In this document: positions 44,290 to 55,778 of the stretch, one piece after another
Layout of the letters: each line of letters begins with the position of its first letter
Numbering within the stretch: position 1 is the stretch's first letter
Source of the DNA: Arctopsyche grandis
Taxonomy: Eukaryota; Arthropoda; Insecta; Trichoptera; Hydropsychidae
Direction: 5' to 3'
Assembly: GCF_051622035.1 (NCBI RefSeq)
Contig: NC_135362.1
Span: 21,971,001-22,035,000 of the forward strand
Length of the DNA: 64,000 bases
Notes under the pieces: generated by a model
Seen by the model: the letters and a program-made list of their open reading frames with translations, nothing else
Told to the model about the DNA's origin: nothing
The model's database searches: none
Program-made: the position numbers and the translations under genes

Positions 44290-44880
44290 CATTATTATTT
44301 ATTTATTTATTGAAAAGTCAACAGACAACAGATGTAGAAATGCATAAAAATAAAGAATAAAGGTAACAAAATAAAATAACATCCGAGCCCAATTATAAAT
44401 TTTTACAAATCACATAAAACGCTACATAATGCTACATAAAACAAACAAATAAAAAATAATAGAATAAAAACTAAAACATGACTAAATAGAACAGTACATA
44501 ACTTTACATAATGTGATATAATATTGGATAAAGATTATATAATAGGATATATGTATGTACATAAAAGAAAAATATACATAAAATGCTACATAGAGAAAAA
44601 CAGGTGAAAAAGAAATGAATAAAAACTAAAACATGACTAAATAGAACAGTACATAACTAAACATAAAGTGATATAATATTGGATAAAGATTATATAATAG
44701 AAATAAAAAAGGGATCAATCAATCAAGACTCTCCTGACGGCAGTCCTGAATTGATGCAAGGAAATACCGAATAGATCAACGTCATTTAGCTCCCCGTTAA
44801 ACATACGATAAACACGCTGGAGATTGGCATATTTTAGGGAATTGGATTTGAAAGGATTAAGTGAAAAGAGTGCGACATAA
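44290..44880 (-). mobile_element. 3' end of a jockey-like LINE
   Basis: Minus-strand C-terminal coding remnant (44735-44880): LFSLNPFKSNSLKYANLQRV, FNGELNDVDLFGISLHQFRT, then AVRRVLID and stop. It is followed by a 3' UTR containing a roughly 150-bp internal tandem duplication (GAATAAAAACTAAAACATGA at 44461 and 44616) and a TTTA-type tail. Same family as 17590-18150. Confidence 0.8.
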
Positions 44881-45089
44881 TGGCATTATATTTATATATA
44901 TAACATTATTTTAATTCGTGTATCAATCAACGGGTACTTCACTAGTATGATGTAGTACAAGTAAGTTGGGTTTAACTCAGACGCTACGTAGACTTTAGGG
45001 CTCATTATTTATTTTAGACGTTGAAAAAATATTCGTCCCGACAAGTACCAATAACAACATATTCTTATTGAATAGGAGGTTGAAATGAC

Positions 45090-45480
45090 AAGAGGGACTT
45101 ACGAGGGACTCCTAAGGTCGCCGCCGCTATAAGGGCGATATTTAATGAAAACTTGGATCGCACTTTCGTGTCTGTAGTCCCCATTCTGTTCGTCATATTG
45201 GCTTGTTATCGGTGGCGATCGCTTCATAACAGGATTGTCGACAACGGGGACACTTCCTCCAATCCCTGAGTGTATCGGCGGCTCGTAATTGTGTTTGCCA
45301 GGCCAGCAGCCCATCTGACCTCTATATATGTATGTATACCCTCTCTTTGTTTATCCTCATCTAATTAGCCACTCCGGCAGAGTGTCCGCCGCGCAATTTT
45401 CACCACCTCTTTATTTCAACGTTCGCTCGAAATGCAATATCTACATCAGTGGTCACCAAATGGTGGCCGTCGAGACCATA
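45090..45480. other. GC-richer non-coding island
   Basis: CpG-rich, with CATCTAATTAGCCACTCCGG. Small frames are unassignable. Confidence 0.4.
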
Positions 45481-45519
45481 GTTTATCTTATTCGTTCTAC
45501 GATCTATGATTTTCAAAAA

Positions 45520-45520
<1 letters not shown>

Positions 45521-45598
<78 letters not shown>
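45521..45598. repeat. (TA)n microsatellite
   Basis: About 38 TA units; source of spurious IYIY frames. Confidence 0.95.
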
Positions 45599-45603
<5 letters not shown>

Positions 45604-45644
45604 TTGATGCATACGTAGAAACATATTTTGAACAAGTTCAGATC

Positions 45645-45913
45645 GGATTTGGTGCATCCGCTCTAAAATCAAGCAAGATTTAATAAGGCAAGATTCGATA
45701 AGTTCCGAATCTTGCCTTATTAAACTCGCCTGAAAGATCCAACTCAATTTTAATAATTACCATTTTAATAGTTGCATCTGTGCACATCGAAAGGTTACTC
45801 GTCATCTGATGTGCAATCTATCATTCGAAAAAACGAGAATTACGTTTAAAGCTGCCGTTCTGTTAATCTGTCGTTCGTTTGTCTGGCGATCTTAGAGCGG
45901 ATGCACCAAACCC
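45645..45913. mobile_element. 269-bp MITE with 9-bp target duplication
   Basis: GTTCAGATC at 45636-45644 and 45914-45922 flanks inverted ends of 26 bp that share TTTGGTGCATCCGCTCTAA. Inside is a perfect 17-bp hairpin (45681-45697 with 45706-45722, TAATAAGGCAAGATTCG). A 9-bp duplication fits MULE-type or related transposases. Confidence 0.88.
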
Positions 45914-45922
45914 GTTCAGATC

Positions 45923-46554
45923 ACATTTTATAAAAACTGAACAACATTTTAGTTCAATACGTTGAGTAAGAATTCCACATTACAATAAACTTTCTAGCTT
46001 TAATTGTAAATAATATATTATAAAATTTTTCTCGAACAAATTGATCCAATCAGAAGTTTGCTGCCTCCATACCGTCAATCGTTTCACACTTGCTGGCTAC
46101 GGTAATGGACGCAAAGCGACCTGTTAAATATGTGCGTGTATTAAAACGATGAATAATGTAAAATAAGTAAATTTACAAAAATTTACGGCTAAATTGAAGC
46201 TGTCATTCCAAGGCGAATTTCATTCTCACACTGGCCGTTGAGCGTGGCGCGTACTGAACTCCCCCTCTCTCTCTCTCGTATATGTGAGGCACGTGTACAC
46301 GGGGCTTCTGTTATTATTTATATTTATTAATTATTTCTGTTGATATTGATCAATGTTTTTATTTCGTAATGATATAATTCGAATCATAGAGATTTCGATG
46401 GGGAATACATAAAATATGAAGAGCCCCGCATTCTTTATATTTGGAGAAATAAAATAAAACATGTCCTGGTCACTCATCTGTCACAGTGCGGCAAGTGTTA
46501 AGGAAACAATTACACGTGATTAAAATAGTTGTTTTTGTTTATAATTTGTTCAAA
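45923..46554. other. Unannotated A+T-rich DNA
   Basis: CTCTCTCTCTC run near 46266. No gene recognised. Confidence 0.45.
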
Positions 46555-46770
46555 TAGCATAACACGGTGGTTGTGTTTATGCTATTCACTAAGAGGTCCC
46601 GGGTTAAAGCCCTGAATTGACCTCGATTGAAATATATCTAATTTGTAGTATTCCAACGGTGCTGTTCGTCAGACTAGGATATTTGTGACTACAATTCGAT
46701 TTTTTCTTATCAGAGTTTTCTAATTTATTTTATTTTAATTTTGAAACGGCTATTATTATATAAATTTTAT
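46555..46770 (+). mobile_element. SINE subfamily 2 with head
   Basis: Head with GTCCCGGGTTAAAGCCC, linker TTGACCTCGATTGAAATAT, GTGCTGTTCGTCAGACTAGG, and a degraded central domain. The Helitron at 46775 lies immediately downstream. Confidence 0.72.
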
Positions 46771-46774
46771 TGTA

Positions 46775-47118
46775 CTAGCTGAACCCGGCATGCGTTGCAA
46801 TGCCAAAATAAGGCAAGCAATTCCCGTTCCCATTGCCGTTTCAAGTGATGGTTGGAGCTCTACTTACATCTCTTCAAACCAACTGGTATCGTGGTTACCA
46901 ACAAATACATTTTCTTGACTACACAATGGCGTTTCAAACTTTCGCGTAGGTAAAATTGTATTTACGAATATTATTATTAAAAGGTTTTTTCCCGGTTTTT
47001 TCACAGTAACCTTCCCGGACGTGCATACAACAAATCCTGAAAGTTCCATCGTAATCGGTTGAGTGATTTAGGAGCCTATACGAGACAGACATTCAATTTA
47101 TATATACATATATATAGA
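46775..47118 (-). mobile_element. Complete non-autonomous Helitron (family 2)
   Basis: On the minus strand it begins TCTATATATATG and carries GTCTGTCTCGTATAGGCTCC and CACTCAACCGATTACGATGG, classic Helitron 5' features. It ends GCAACGCATGCCGGGTTCAG with CTAG (46775-46778) next to A. Length 344 bp. Confidence 0.85.
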
Positions 47119-47500
47119 TGTACAAGTTTTTTTTATATTTATTATTTTTATACAAATTATATAAATGATGTCTTAAATTTCCATCATTTGAATAATCAGT
47201 TTTATTAGGTTTTTTACTTGAAATCAGAATCGTTTTTTTTATATGTAATCTACATATACATATGTATTATATGTATAGTAAATAGTATTCGATTGAAAAA
47301 TGTTGTGCATCACTATTTGGTCTGTTTTATTCGTTTACATATTCAAATTGTGTTTATTCATAGATGATCTAAAATTACGTGAAAGGCATCGATGTGTTTC
47401 TTCCAGATATTTTTTCCGGTTGGCGTGCCACATACGAGGATGTTCATACTTGACAATCAAATTACAATGTATGGCGAATAAATCAAAGAAATGATTGTCG
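47119..47500. other. Unannotated A+T-rich DNA
   Basis: No feature recognised. Confidence 0.45.
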
Positions 47501-47900
47501 AATTACAGCATCCCGTACGGTGGTACGTGAGTCGATTTTATTTTTCAATTTATCAGGAAAACTCGCGCAGATTCACTCCCCGTCTCGGTACCCCCCTCCC
47601 ACCCGTGTGGCATTGGTAACAAACGTAAATCAAAACGCGCTTACGCCAGTATCACTATTCGAGCATATTGCCCCACCATCCCCCCCCCCCCCCTCTTCCA
47701 AATTCAGAAATAAAATAGGAAAATCCTCTCTATTAAAATTCAGACGGAATTTTTCGAATTTCCATAAATAACTAAGCGAGCTCCGGCCGAATTCTTCACC
47801 TGTGCCCTTTTTTCTACACAACCCCCCCCCCCCGCCCCTCTCCTCCATATCGTACATTTCGGTCCCTTTTCGCCGGCAAGCGTGTATATTTCACACCCCT
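47500..47900. other. GC-rich island with two poly(C) tracts
   Basis: Runs of 11-13 C near 47682 and 47822 flank a A+T-rich middle. The 75- and 83-codon frames are low-complexity. Candidate regulatory DNA; poly(C) could also be assembly-sensitive. Confidence 0.4.
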
Positions 47901-48240
47901 TGCTAAATTATAACTTCATATCTCTATTTATTGTGTTTCCTTTTTATGCCTCCCCGAACAACTGCATAAATAATATTACAGAAGCGCGATTTTCACATGG
48001 ATTCGAATATATTGTATAATATAGATATATCTAATCATTTTTGTTTGCGGTCATCTTTGTAATTCAACTCAAATTCATTTATGAGCTTATAATTAGTATA
48101 AAAAACAGCATTGTGATGTAGGACTCGTTAGTAAAACGTTAAAATGAGGAATTCGTTTACTTTGTTATTAAATGAAACTGGTACAATATCAGATATTGTT
48201 TTTAATATTTATAGTATCTGTCTGATAATTGAAATATACG
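47901..48240. other. Unannotated A+T-rich DNA
   Basis: No feature recognised. Confidence 0.45.
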
Positions 48241-48790
48241 ATTAGAATTTGCTAGAATTGCACATGCGTCGTTTAATATTTGGTTCGTATCAGAGACAAC
48301 GTCTCACAGCATTACGGCAGGGTAATTTGGAAGCGAGGCAAAAGGGCTTTTTATTTTATTTGTGCTTTCTAGGTCCAAGGGCACACGAGGTGAAATTATG
48401 CCCTTCCTCGCATATGTCGCTACGGTGTCCTCACTCCCCTTTTGTGCCTTCACCCGCCTTTTTGGAGCCGTTTCTTCTTTTTTTTTACTGGGGGGAACCA
48501 GCCCCTGACTATTCCCCTCCCCCCACCAGAATGTTTGTTTCTTCTTTTGTTCTCTCTCAAATAACATAATTTGTTTAGCAAGTTTCGACAACGGGGAGCA
48601 TACGTGAGCCGTGCAGCCTGCTGTCTGCTCCTTTGCTACGACGACACCGGGGACACGTCCTCGCCTACGTTTTTTTAAAAACTAGACAAAATAAATTTTT
48701 TTCTCTTAGTTTCTGGAGTCTTCGAAATGGGCAGAACCAATTCGGCATCACGCTCTTGACCCGTTAAAAGTTTAGCATAATGTGCTAGAA
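48240..48790. other. GC-richer non-coding island
   Basis: GGCACACGAGGTGAAATTATGC, CGACGACACCGGGGACACG. Frames of 95 and 106 codons overlap on opposite strands and show no domain. Candidate regulatory DNA. Confidence 0.35.
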
Positions 48791-49340
48791 CCCTCACTTT
48801 CATTACAATGGAAATTGGTTGTATTAAGAATAGCGGAGTTGAATTCATTTAGACGAAAGTTTCTCGATAAGCGCGAACCCCGTATCCTTTATGTTTGAAT
48901 TTCGGAATTCCTTCAAACTATGCGCTACATTGTTCAGAAGCATTTATCGAGCACTTACTTGAACATGTTAACGATTTTCTATGTAAAGGATCGCTCTAAA
49001 GAAGATCGAACTATTAACATTGAATTTTTTTAATGTAACCTTCATTGAGAACAAAAGTTAAATAATCAAATTATAAGGTCAACATCAAAATATCATTTTA
49101 CTATTTTTATAAATAAACTCATACTAAAATCTAGATATAAGTATCTCTAGTGCCCATATCTTTTAATTATATATTATTTAATATCTATTGTTTAATTTTT
49201 TTCTAAAAATATTTTTGCTGAGGCCTTGGAAGACATAAATTCCGGAATTAAAATCATTTGTATGATCATCAGTAATATTAGGTATATGGATGTCACTGTA
49301 CTACTGACCATTAACTTAAATGACTTTGCAAGCAAGCAAT
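48791..49340. other. Unannotated A+T-rich DNA
   Basis: No feature recognised. Confidence 0.45.
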
Positions 49341-49349
49341 ATGTTTGCT

Positions 49350-50060
49350 TAGCTCCAAAGCGGAGCTAACATTGAATGTAAGAAAAACAAAGTGGATAAT
49401 ATTCAGTAAGTCATGTAGATTAATTACTCTTTAAAAATTGACAACAACGTGGTCGAAAGAGTCAATCATTTCAGTCATCTTGGTGTTATCCGGCTGAAAC
49501 TTGTGTCACTAGGCAATTCGCTTTAGAGTAGAGCAAGCAAGAGCTACATTCTTAAAATGAAAAATGTCCTTATCACACGTGATTTCAGAATAGCACTCCG
49601 ACTTCTACGATGCTACGTTTTCAGCGTCCTTCTGTATGGGACAGAAGCATGAACCCTGACAGATGCTATGTGTAAAAAGCTGCAGGCCTTTGAGATATGG
49701 ACATTCAGATGCTGGGAATGCTGGGGATGCTGGGAATCTCATGAATTGCGTGTCGAACAAAACTGAAAAAGTGGTGCTAGCTCAGATAGGAACACATTTC
49801 GAAGTACTCAAAAATGTGAAAAGGCGTAAATTACAGTATCTTGAACTTGTGATGCGGAACCAGAAATAAGATCTCCTGCGCCTAATAATCCAGAGGAAGA
49901 TCGTAGGACAATACAGTCGGGGTCAACAAAAAACGTCATGGTTGATGAATCTTCAGCAGTGGTACGGCCTCATCATCCGAGCACTATTCAGAGCAGCCAT
50001 GACCAGAGTACGGATGGGAGTTCTGGTTACCGAGGTTCTAGGAGGACAGAGCACATGAAA
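49350..50060 (+). pseudogene. Dead RTE-like LINE copy
   Basis: C-terminal half of the same enzyme class as 354-1973, broken by several stops and frameshifts. Visible fragments: EQARATFLKMKNVLITRDF, RLLRCYVFSVLLYGTEA, LTDAMCKKLQAFEIW and a later RRKLQYLELVMRNQK, which correspond to LTNKHLNLHTRLRFAKSYVW, AFEMWVYRR and KKMEYLGHM in the intact copy. It ends GGACAGAGCACATG followed by AAAAAAAAA. A local triplication (GATGCTGGGAATGCTGGGGA) sits near 49708. Confidence 0.8.
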
Positions 50061-50290
50061 AAAAAATTATATAAATTTTACATAGAAACTTTATAACTTC
50101 ATAGTCGTTCGCGGTTTATTTCCTAATTTTACTTGTTAAAAACAAAAACTTAAAGCTATTTGAACTTGAACTGGAAGCAGGTGAAATTTGTGTCGTAGAA
50201 ACTTCATTATGAAACGTATGTACATTCTTACGTTCTTATTCATGTATCCCACTAAATCAATTAGATTTTTTTCTTTTAATATCTTCTTAT
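50061..50290. other. Unannotated A+T-rich DNA
   Basis: No feature recognised. Confidence 0.45.
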
Positions 50291-50800
50291 TGAAAATGGT
50301 CGTGGTTTTGTTAGAATTTGAGTCGACGTCTCCATTTCTCCCATAAATCAATTGTCCGGAATCCGGTCGTCGTCTCGGGCGTTTTTCCATCAATCGCTGG
50401 CGCTTTTCCGATCGGTTGTAATTAATTTTCCGCGCGAGGCACCCCCCGACACAATTAATATAAATTTCACAGGCGAACAATGCCTTATTATTCTTATATT
50501 ATCGGCACCGTTCAAGTCGCCCACAATAGGCGTGAAGAGCAACACGTGAAGAAGACAAATTGTCTTCGGCAGTGCGCCGACGGGGGTCTTTAGCCCTCGC
50601 AAACTGTGGAGCGCGACGATGGAAGGGTGCTGGCCCTTTCCACCTACCTTTTGTACCCCTTCTGTGTAGCTTTATTTGCCGACTTGGCTGGGAAAGTACG
50701 CGACAAGAGTCCACACGTTCGTCCCTAGAACTTCAATTCTTTCCGCCCTTGCCAAAACTCACTTTGCGACTACCGAGCAGACTTGGAACACGTGTCGGCT
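50290..50800. other. GC-rich non-coding island
   Basis: CGGTTGTAATTAATTTTCCG, GTGCGCCGACGGGGG and CCGACTTGGCTGGG. Four overlapping frames on both strands, none recognisable. Candidate regulatory DNA. Confidence 0.4.
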
Positions 50801-50990
50801 TGGAAATTCATAAGAAAACAACCCTTTTCATAATTCCAACTATCGGTACACACATTTTTATAAAAACTACATTACAAATTTTTATATAACAAACTTTATT
50901 TTTATTTTTATTGTCTTATATGTATATTAGACACTAAATTCCATAATTGGTGAATGTGAGGTTCCAACAACTGAACATGAAGATGAACTG

Positions 50991-51052
50991 AACTTATGAG
51001 AATGCAATATTTATTTATGTAGTCATATATAAATATTGCATTCTCATAAGTT
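50991..51052. repeat. Perfect 24-bp hairpin
   Basis: AACTTATGAGAATGCAATAT plus TTAT (50991-51014) is exactly inverted at 51029-51052 with a 14-nt loop. Pre-miRNA-sized foldback, A+T-rich. Confidence 0.85.
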
Positions 51053-51103
51053 TTATTCACTTACAAATTATTTTTTATTAAAACTATTAAAAATTTTAAA
51101 TAT

Positions 51104-51355
51104 TGTTGCGAAAAAACAGAACGAACAGTGCACGCCGCCCAATCAGTGCTCGACACTCATCGTCCAATCAGAGAGCCTGACTCTTCGACCAATCGGATAG
51201 CTCGGCTCATCGACTAAACGACCAAACCCACGTGGCTTACGAGCATGTTTAAAAGCCGGCAGATTGGCATCAGTATTCATTCGGAACCCGGCTACCACCA
51301 GAAGAGCATATATTAAACATCTGAAACTTATCTGGTTGTTTTATTGTACCTCGAC
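51104..51355 (+). mobile_element. Solo LTR-like sequence with pol II promoter
   Basis: Starts TGTTGCG, a common LTR start. Contains three CCAATCRG boxes (51139, 51164, 51189), a TATA-like TTTAAAAG (51248), an initiator-like ATCAGT (51269) and an ATTAAA poly(A) signal (51312): the order expected of U3-R-U5 in an insect gypsy-type LTR. No internal retroelement genes lie next to it, and the 3' boundary and target duplication are unclear. Confidence 0.6.
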
Positions 51356-51579
51356 TTGACTCCCCTTCCCTCTGAATTATATTTTATATTAAAATTTCCA
51401 ATATAATAACTATGAATTGAAAATGTTTTTCTTAGATTACTGTAATTTCGATTGAAAAAATCGATGGGATGGCTTGCTGACATCACTGTCGCTCGGTAAA
51501 GCTTCGGAAAAATCGACCTCCGACGACCGTTACAAAAATAAATTTTACGTGGGAGGAATTTCAGTATGGTCACCTTGAA

Positions 51580-52000
51580 TTTTTCAACGTCATATCAATA
51601 TATTTTCACATAGCGGAATATCAAATTAGACAATAACGCCGCGGTCGCTCTCGCACGTCTGATCGCGCGCGCGCACGCACGCATTTTCCGGGCGGGTATT
51701 GCGAGCGACCGTTTTTCCCGAATTCGAATCACGATTTCCATATGAAACGGAACCGTTTTTTATGTATACAATTTTCAAAAACATAAAGAATAGGCTGAGC
51801 GCCCTTCGAGACGAACGTGGTGCGCTTACGACGCTTATAATTGCGAAAAACTCCCAAAACAAATTACCGGACGCCCAAAAGGAAATGTTTTTCGCGTAGA
51901 AGATCTAATAAAGGGGACGTCTCGCTTTGAGGCGACACCCTCGGCGTCTCTTAATATCCACACGCACTGTATAATAATACACATACAACATGTAGTACGT
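51580..52000. other. GC-rich non-coding island
   Basis: CGCGCGCGCACGCACGC at 51665 and CGAGACGAACGTGG. Frames of 66 and 78 codons on opposite strands, unassignable. Candidate regulatory DNA. Confidence 0.4.
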
Positions 52001-52167
52001 ATAAATAAATGCGTTTATTTCCACGCAAAGAATCGAGAAATATTATATTAAATTACATAATGGACTAAAAATAGCCGTTCTTTCATTGCTGGATTTTTTA
52101 AATTAAAATATAATACAATATAAATCATCCAGTTCTAACGAGTTTCCAGTTTGTTAATTATTTGCTC

Positions 52168-52600
52168 CAGCCAGCAGTATGGCTCGGTAGTTGCGTTTAT
52201 GTTTAGCACCGAGAGATTACTGGGTTCGATCCCGTGCTAATCTTTAATACTGCTAGTTAGACTTGGATATTTGTCCTCCAAGTCGATCTTTTCTTATCAG
52301 AGTTTGCAAATTTATATGATTTTCATTGTTAAAACGGTTCGTCAAATTAGCAAAAATTATCCTACCCGCTATCACAAATATTTGAATCTGATTTATGTAC
52401 AATATGTAAAAATGTATGTACAAGTCTAAATCCATAGATTTCTCAATGGATTATTTCATTAATTAATTAATTGTTAATTTATTTTTCTTCAGTCTCTCGA
52501 AATACAGTGATTTATGTTATAAAAATGCTGCAATGTTTGTAATTAATTGTCTAAGAATTGGAGCATCTATCAAGCCTTCCTGGTATATGTAAAAAATAAT
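52168..52600 (+). mobile_element. SINE (tail A, 5' stem arm lost)
   Basis: Head CCAGCAGTATGGCTCGGTAG, box B GGGTTCGATCCC, central domain CCAAGTCGATCTTTTC, long body and GCCTTCCTGGTATATG (52574-52590), the 3' arm of tail A. The 5' arm is no longer complementary. Confidence 0.83.
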
Positions 52601-53040
52601 AATTTGTGGTATTCTAATCGAACGTTATACTATCCACCATCCGCTCAAATTGCCTAGTCCTAAAATGCATGTAACTATTGTATGTACATATGTATGTAGA
52701 TTTAACGGATAGTATATCAATCATTCTCCAAATTCTAAATACCTCCCTTTTGCATGTGTATAACATTTAAAACTTATTTGTAATACATTCTGACTATAAT
52801 GGTTGTATCTCGATTTAAATCGGCAGTCGCTCGGTTAGTCAGACTTTGATGTCAAAACGTATTTTTGACATAATCAATTTTGATGTAGTGTTTTACAAGA
52901 ACGTTCGCCGAAATAGTATTGGTCCACTAATCAACATTTAGCTATAGTTAATCGAATAGCATTTATTTGATTTAAGAATTTGAACTTCTGTTTTCGTAGA
53001 TACTGTATATACGTGTGTATGTATGTACGTACACATGTGT
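52601..53040. other. Unannotated A+T-rich DNA
   Basis: No feature recognised. Confidence 0.45.
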
Positions 53041-53330
53041 TAGTATAAACTCACGTGCGTTTGATAATTGCGTTTTGTTTGGTAGTTTCGTAGGCGGTAC
53101 GTGTCTGTCGCACAGGTATCCCACGCTGGTGGAATTAGATTCTCAAAGTTTTGATCGTTTACCTTTGGACCGGTTCTTCTTGCTCATTCTTGCGATTGTT
53201 CCGATAAGAACGAGGTTCGGCAATATGGCGATCACGTACGGGCCGGCCACGACCCGCCCCTGTACATTCGCTCCGAAATGAAATAACATACCATTAAAAC
53301 TTCTGCCACCCACTACAATCCCCTACTCTT
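53040..53330. other. GC-richer non-coding island
   Basis: Includes ATCACGTACGGGCCGGCC. The 88-codon frame at 53015-53281 shows no domain. Candidate regulatory DNA. Confidence 0.35.
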
Positions 53331-53805
53331 CCTACTCAGTGACCATCTCTTCCTTGGCTTCTATACCTAGTCAAGATGAAAAATACCCTAATGGTACCAC
53401 ATTTTCAGGCGGCTTAGTCGATATGCTTCATTACGCCTGAGACGTGTTGGATTCAAACACGAATGATAATAAGATATTTTATTTAAATACTTATGCATAT
53501 GTATGTATATATAATAAAAGTAGACAGATAAATAATAACGATAATGAGCGTAATAATATTGCAAAAAATCTAACTCATTCAGTATAGTCTGATCTAAGTG
53601 ATTGAGCGAAACATTTGGAATTATAATATGTGAAATGTAGTTACTATGTAGATTGGACGCACCAGGAAGTAAATATCATGGTTCTCAATGTGACAATATA
53701 GTCGCTGGTCAATGTCGTATAAACTTTAACAGAATCTTAATCTGAAAAGACGTTGGGTGTGGATATTTACATATATTTAAGTATAGAGATAAATAAAAAA
53801 AAACT
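53331..53805. other. Unannotated A+T-rich DNA
   Basis: No feature recognised. Confidence 0.45.
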
Positions 53806-53809
53806 ATAG

Positions 53810-53998
53810 TTGGTCGGTTGTAGCAAGACAGGTGAAGAAGGAAAAACGTACATGCTGTCCCTTACACCGCCTCTCGACCAATATCATTTCGTGCAGACAG
53901 TAGAATATTGTAGGCGCGAAATGATATTGGTCGAGATGAGGTGTAAGGCACAGCATGTTCGTTTTACCCAAGTGTCTTCCTACAGAGGATGTTCTATA
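53810..53998. repeat. Foldback element, long imperfect hairpin
   Basis: A 41-bp core arm ending CGACCAATATCATTTCG (about 53857-53893) and its inverse (from CGAAATGATATTGGTCG, about 53918) differ at only three places, and weaker pairing extends outward to about 53820 and 53990. CTATAG occurs on both outer edges. The short frames here are mirror images of each other. Confidence 0.78.
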
Positions 53999-54062
53999 GA
54001 AAATTAAATTTTGTATAACTATTAAGTGTATAAAAGTTTCAGCCCAATCGGTTGAGGGTTGT

Positions 54063-54310
54063 CGGACTATTGGCTGAATTGACACTTAGCCGACGGACAT
54101 TAGAATGACGGACGCTTGGCCGAATGGACACTAGACCGACAGAGATTTGAACGGATATTAGGCCTAAAATTTTTATTTGTTTAAATTTATCAAAAATATC
54201 AATTTTAGTAAGGTCGAGGTGATGTATGAATAATATGTCTATTTTTAGGGACTTTTGAGTAATTTTGATACACAATCGACCTAATATCCGTTCAGCTAAA
54301 AGGCGGACAC
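54063..54310. repeat. Bipolar GGACA-motif element
   Basis: Left half: four to five variants of GCCGAATGGACACTAG. TGAACGGATATTAGG (54148-54162) is exactly inverted at 54280-54294 (CCTAATATCCGTTCA). Similar in design to the element at 13873: iterated short motifs facing each other. Probably a MITE; family unknown. Confidence 0.6.
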
Positions 54311-54840
54311 CGCTGAATGGTTTAGGAAATAATTGATTCCAAAAACTAACAAAGAATATGAGACCTATAAGAGGGAGGAGGCACCATTTCTGGTCAACCT
54401 AAAAATTAAAAAAAAATCACTTGATTAACATTTTAGTAACTGGTACTTTCAGCTTGATGGGACTTACGGTGCTTAAATTATGTATCCTTAAAATAATAAC
54501 ATTATTTCCTAAGACATGAAAAAGTGATCATTGATCGATTTTGAGTACATACAAAGAGCAAAAAACACAGATAATTTATACTACTAGCAAAATTTATTTG
54601 ATCTCCAAAACATAAGATGACATAACAATGTCTTCAAAAATGTTCATAAAAAACATGGAAAAGTTTAAAAGGTGCCACTTTTACGAAAATAGTTTTCTTC
54701 CGATAATGACATTTATTGCTACAACTTATGTTATAAAATCAAATTTTACAAGAAGTGAAACTATCCCCTTTAAAGTTCCGGATGAATGAATTCGTATTCC
54801 AGAGTTTACGAAGCACATTTTCTGGAAATTAAGCCGCTCG
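54311..54840. other. Unannotated A+T-rich DNA
   Basis: No feature recognised. Confidence 0.45.
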
Positions 54841-55560
54841 GTCCATACAAGAAGTTGTCGATGTAGGCTCAAACCTATCCGGCCTAATTGAATCTCGACA
54901 AGCATAGACTTTTAATTCGATCAAGTCTAGGCAATGGGGGAGAAAGTGGGGGACGACGGTGGCCCCCACAAAATCCACTATTACAGGACCTCCCGAGGCT
55001 TCGTTTCCTTAAAATCAGCAGGGAAGTCTCGCAGGCGGAGTTCGCCACCGGGAGAATTTCTAATTCGTTCGGCGGAAGCTTTCATGTTTTATTTTCATTG
55101 TCGATTTTCGACCGTACAAACCTTCGGCGACGGCAATTGTGTTTCGCAGCCGACTTTCCGGTTAATTTGCACTATGTTAAAAAAAATTCCAGTTTTCGCC
55201 TATCGAATAGCTCGCTCGGGGGGATAAACCGGGAGCGGCTGTAAGTAACCAAAACCACAACCAGACCGGACCGGAACCGGACGAAAACCGCACTTCAATC
55301 AGGACGCTGGGCCTGGACTTAATCCCGGCCAAAAGTGGTGTCGCATTAGCGGCGATGGGGTGGGGTGGGTTGGATGAGGGGTTTGTTCCGGCAGGTGCCG
55401 CTTCGTTCGTTCGTTCGTTCATTTAATCCGCCAATTTGAAACCGTCATCCGGGATGATTCCAGCACACAGGAGTGCGATTAGCCCGTTGCGTTCGACAAT
55501 GACGCATTTTGCGCGTACACGCATTCAGACTCCAGAGACTACCAATAACTTACCCAATTG
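54840..55560. other. Long GC-rich non-coding island
   Basis: Densest CpG block of the window: GGAGTTCGCCACCGGGAG, CCGGACCGGAACCGGACG, GTCGCATTAGCGGCGATGGG, GTTCGTTCGTTCGTTC. Frames of 97 and 118 codons overlap in one strand and show no domain. Candidate regulatory element or CpG-rich promoter. Confidence 0.4.
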
Positions 55561-55778
55561 CTTCCCATAAACCTCGCTATTCACAGCACGAGTAACTTAT
55601 ACAGTCGAACGCGATTGATACACTGAATTAATGGGCAATTCTATTTTATTTCCCTTTGGCTAGCTCACAATGTCAAGCTGTCAATAATCATCATTCATTT
55701 AATGGAATAACAACCCTCAATAAAAATCAACTCTTACAACGGACATACATAATATATAAATAAATTATATATATAACC

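Noticed and set aside
49663..49869. A 68-codon gene
   Set aside because: It is a surviving frame of the decayed RTE-like LINE.
54888..55244. Frames of 97 and 118 codons
   Set aside because: Two frames of the same strand overlap almost fully and neither shows a recognisable motif.
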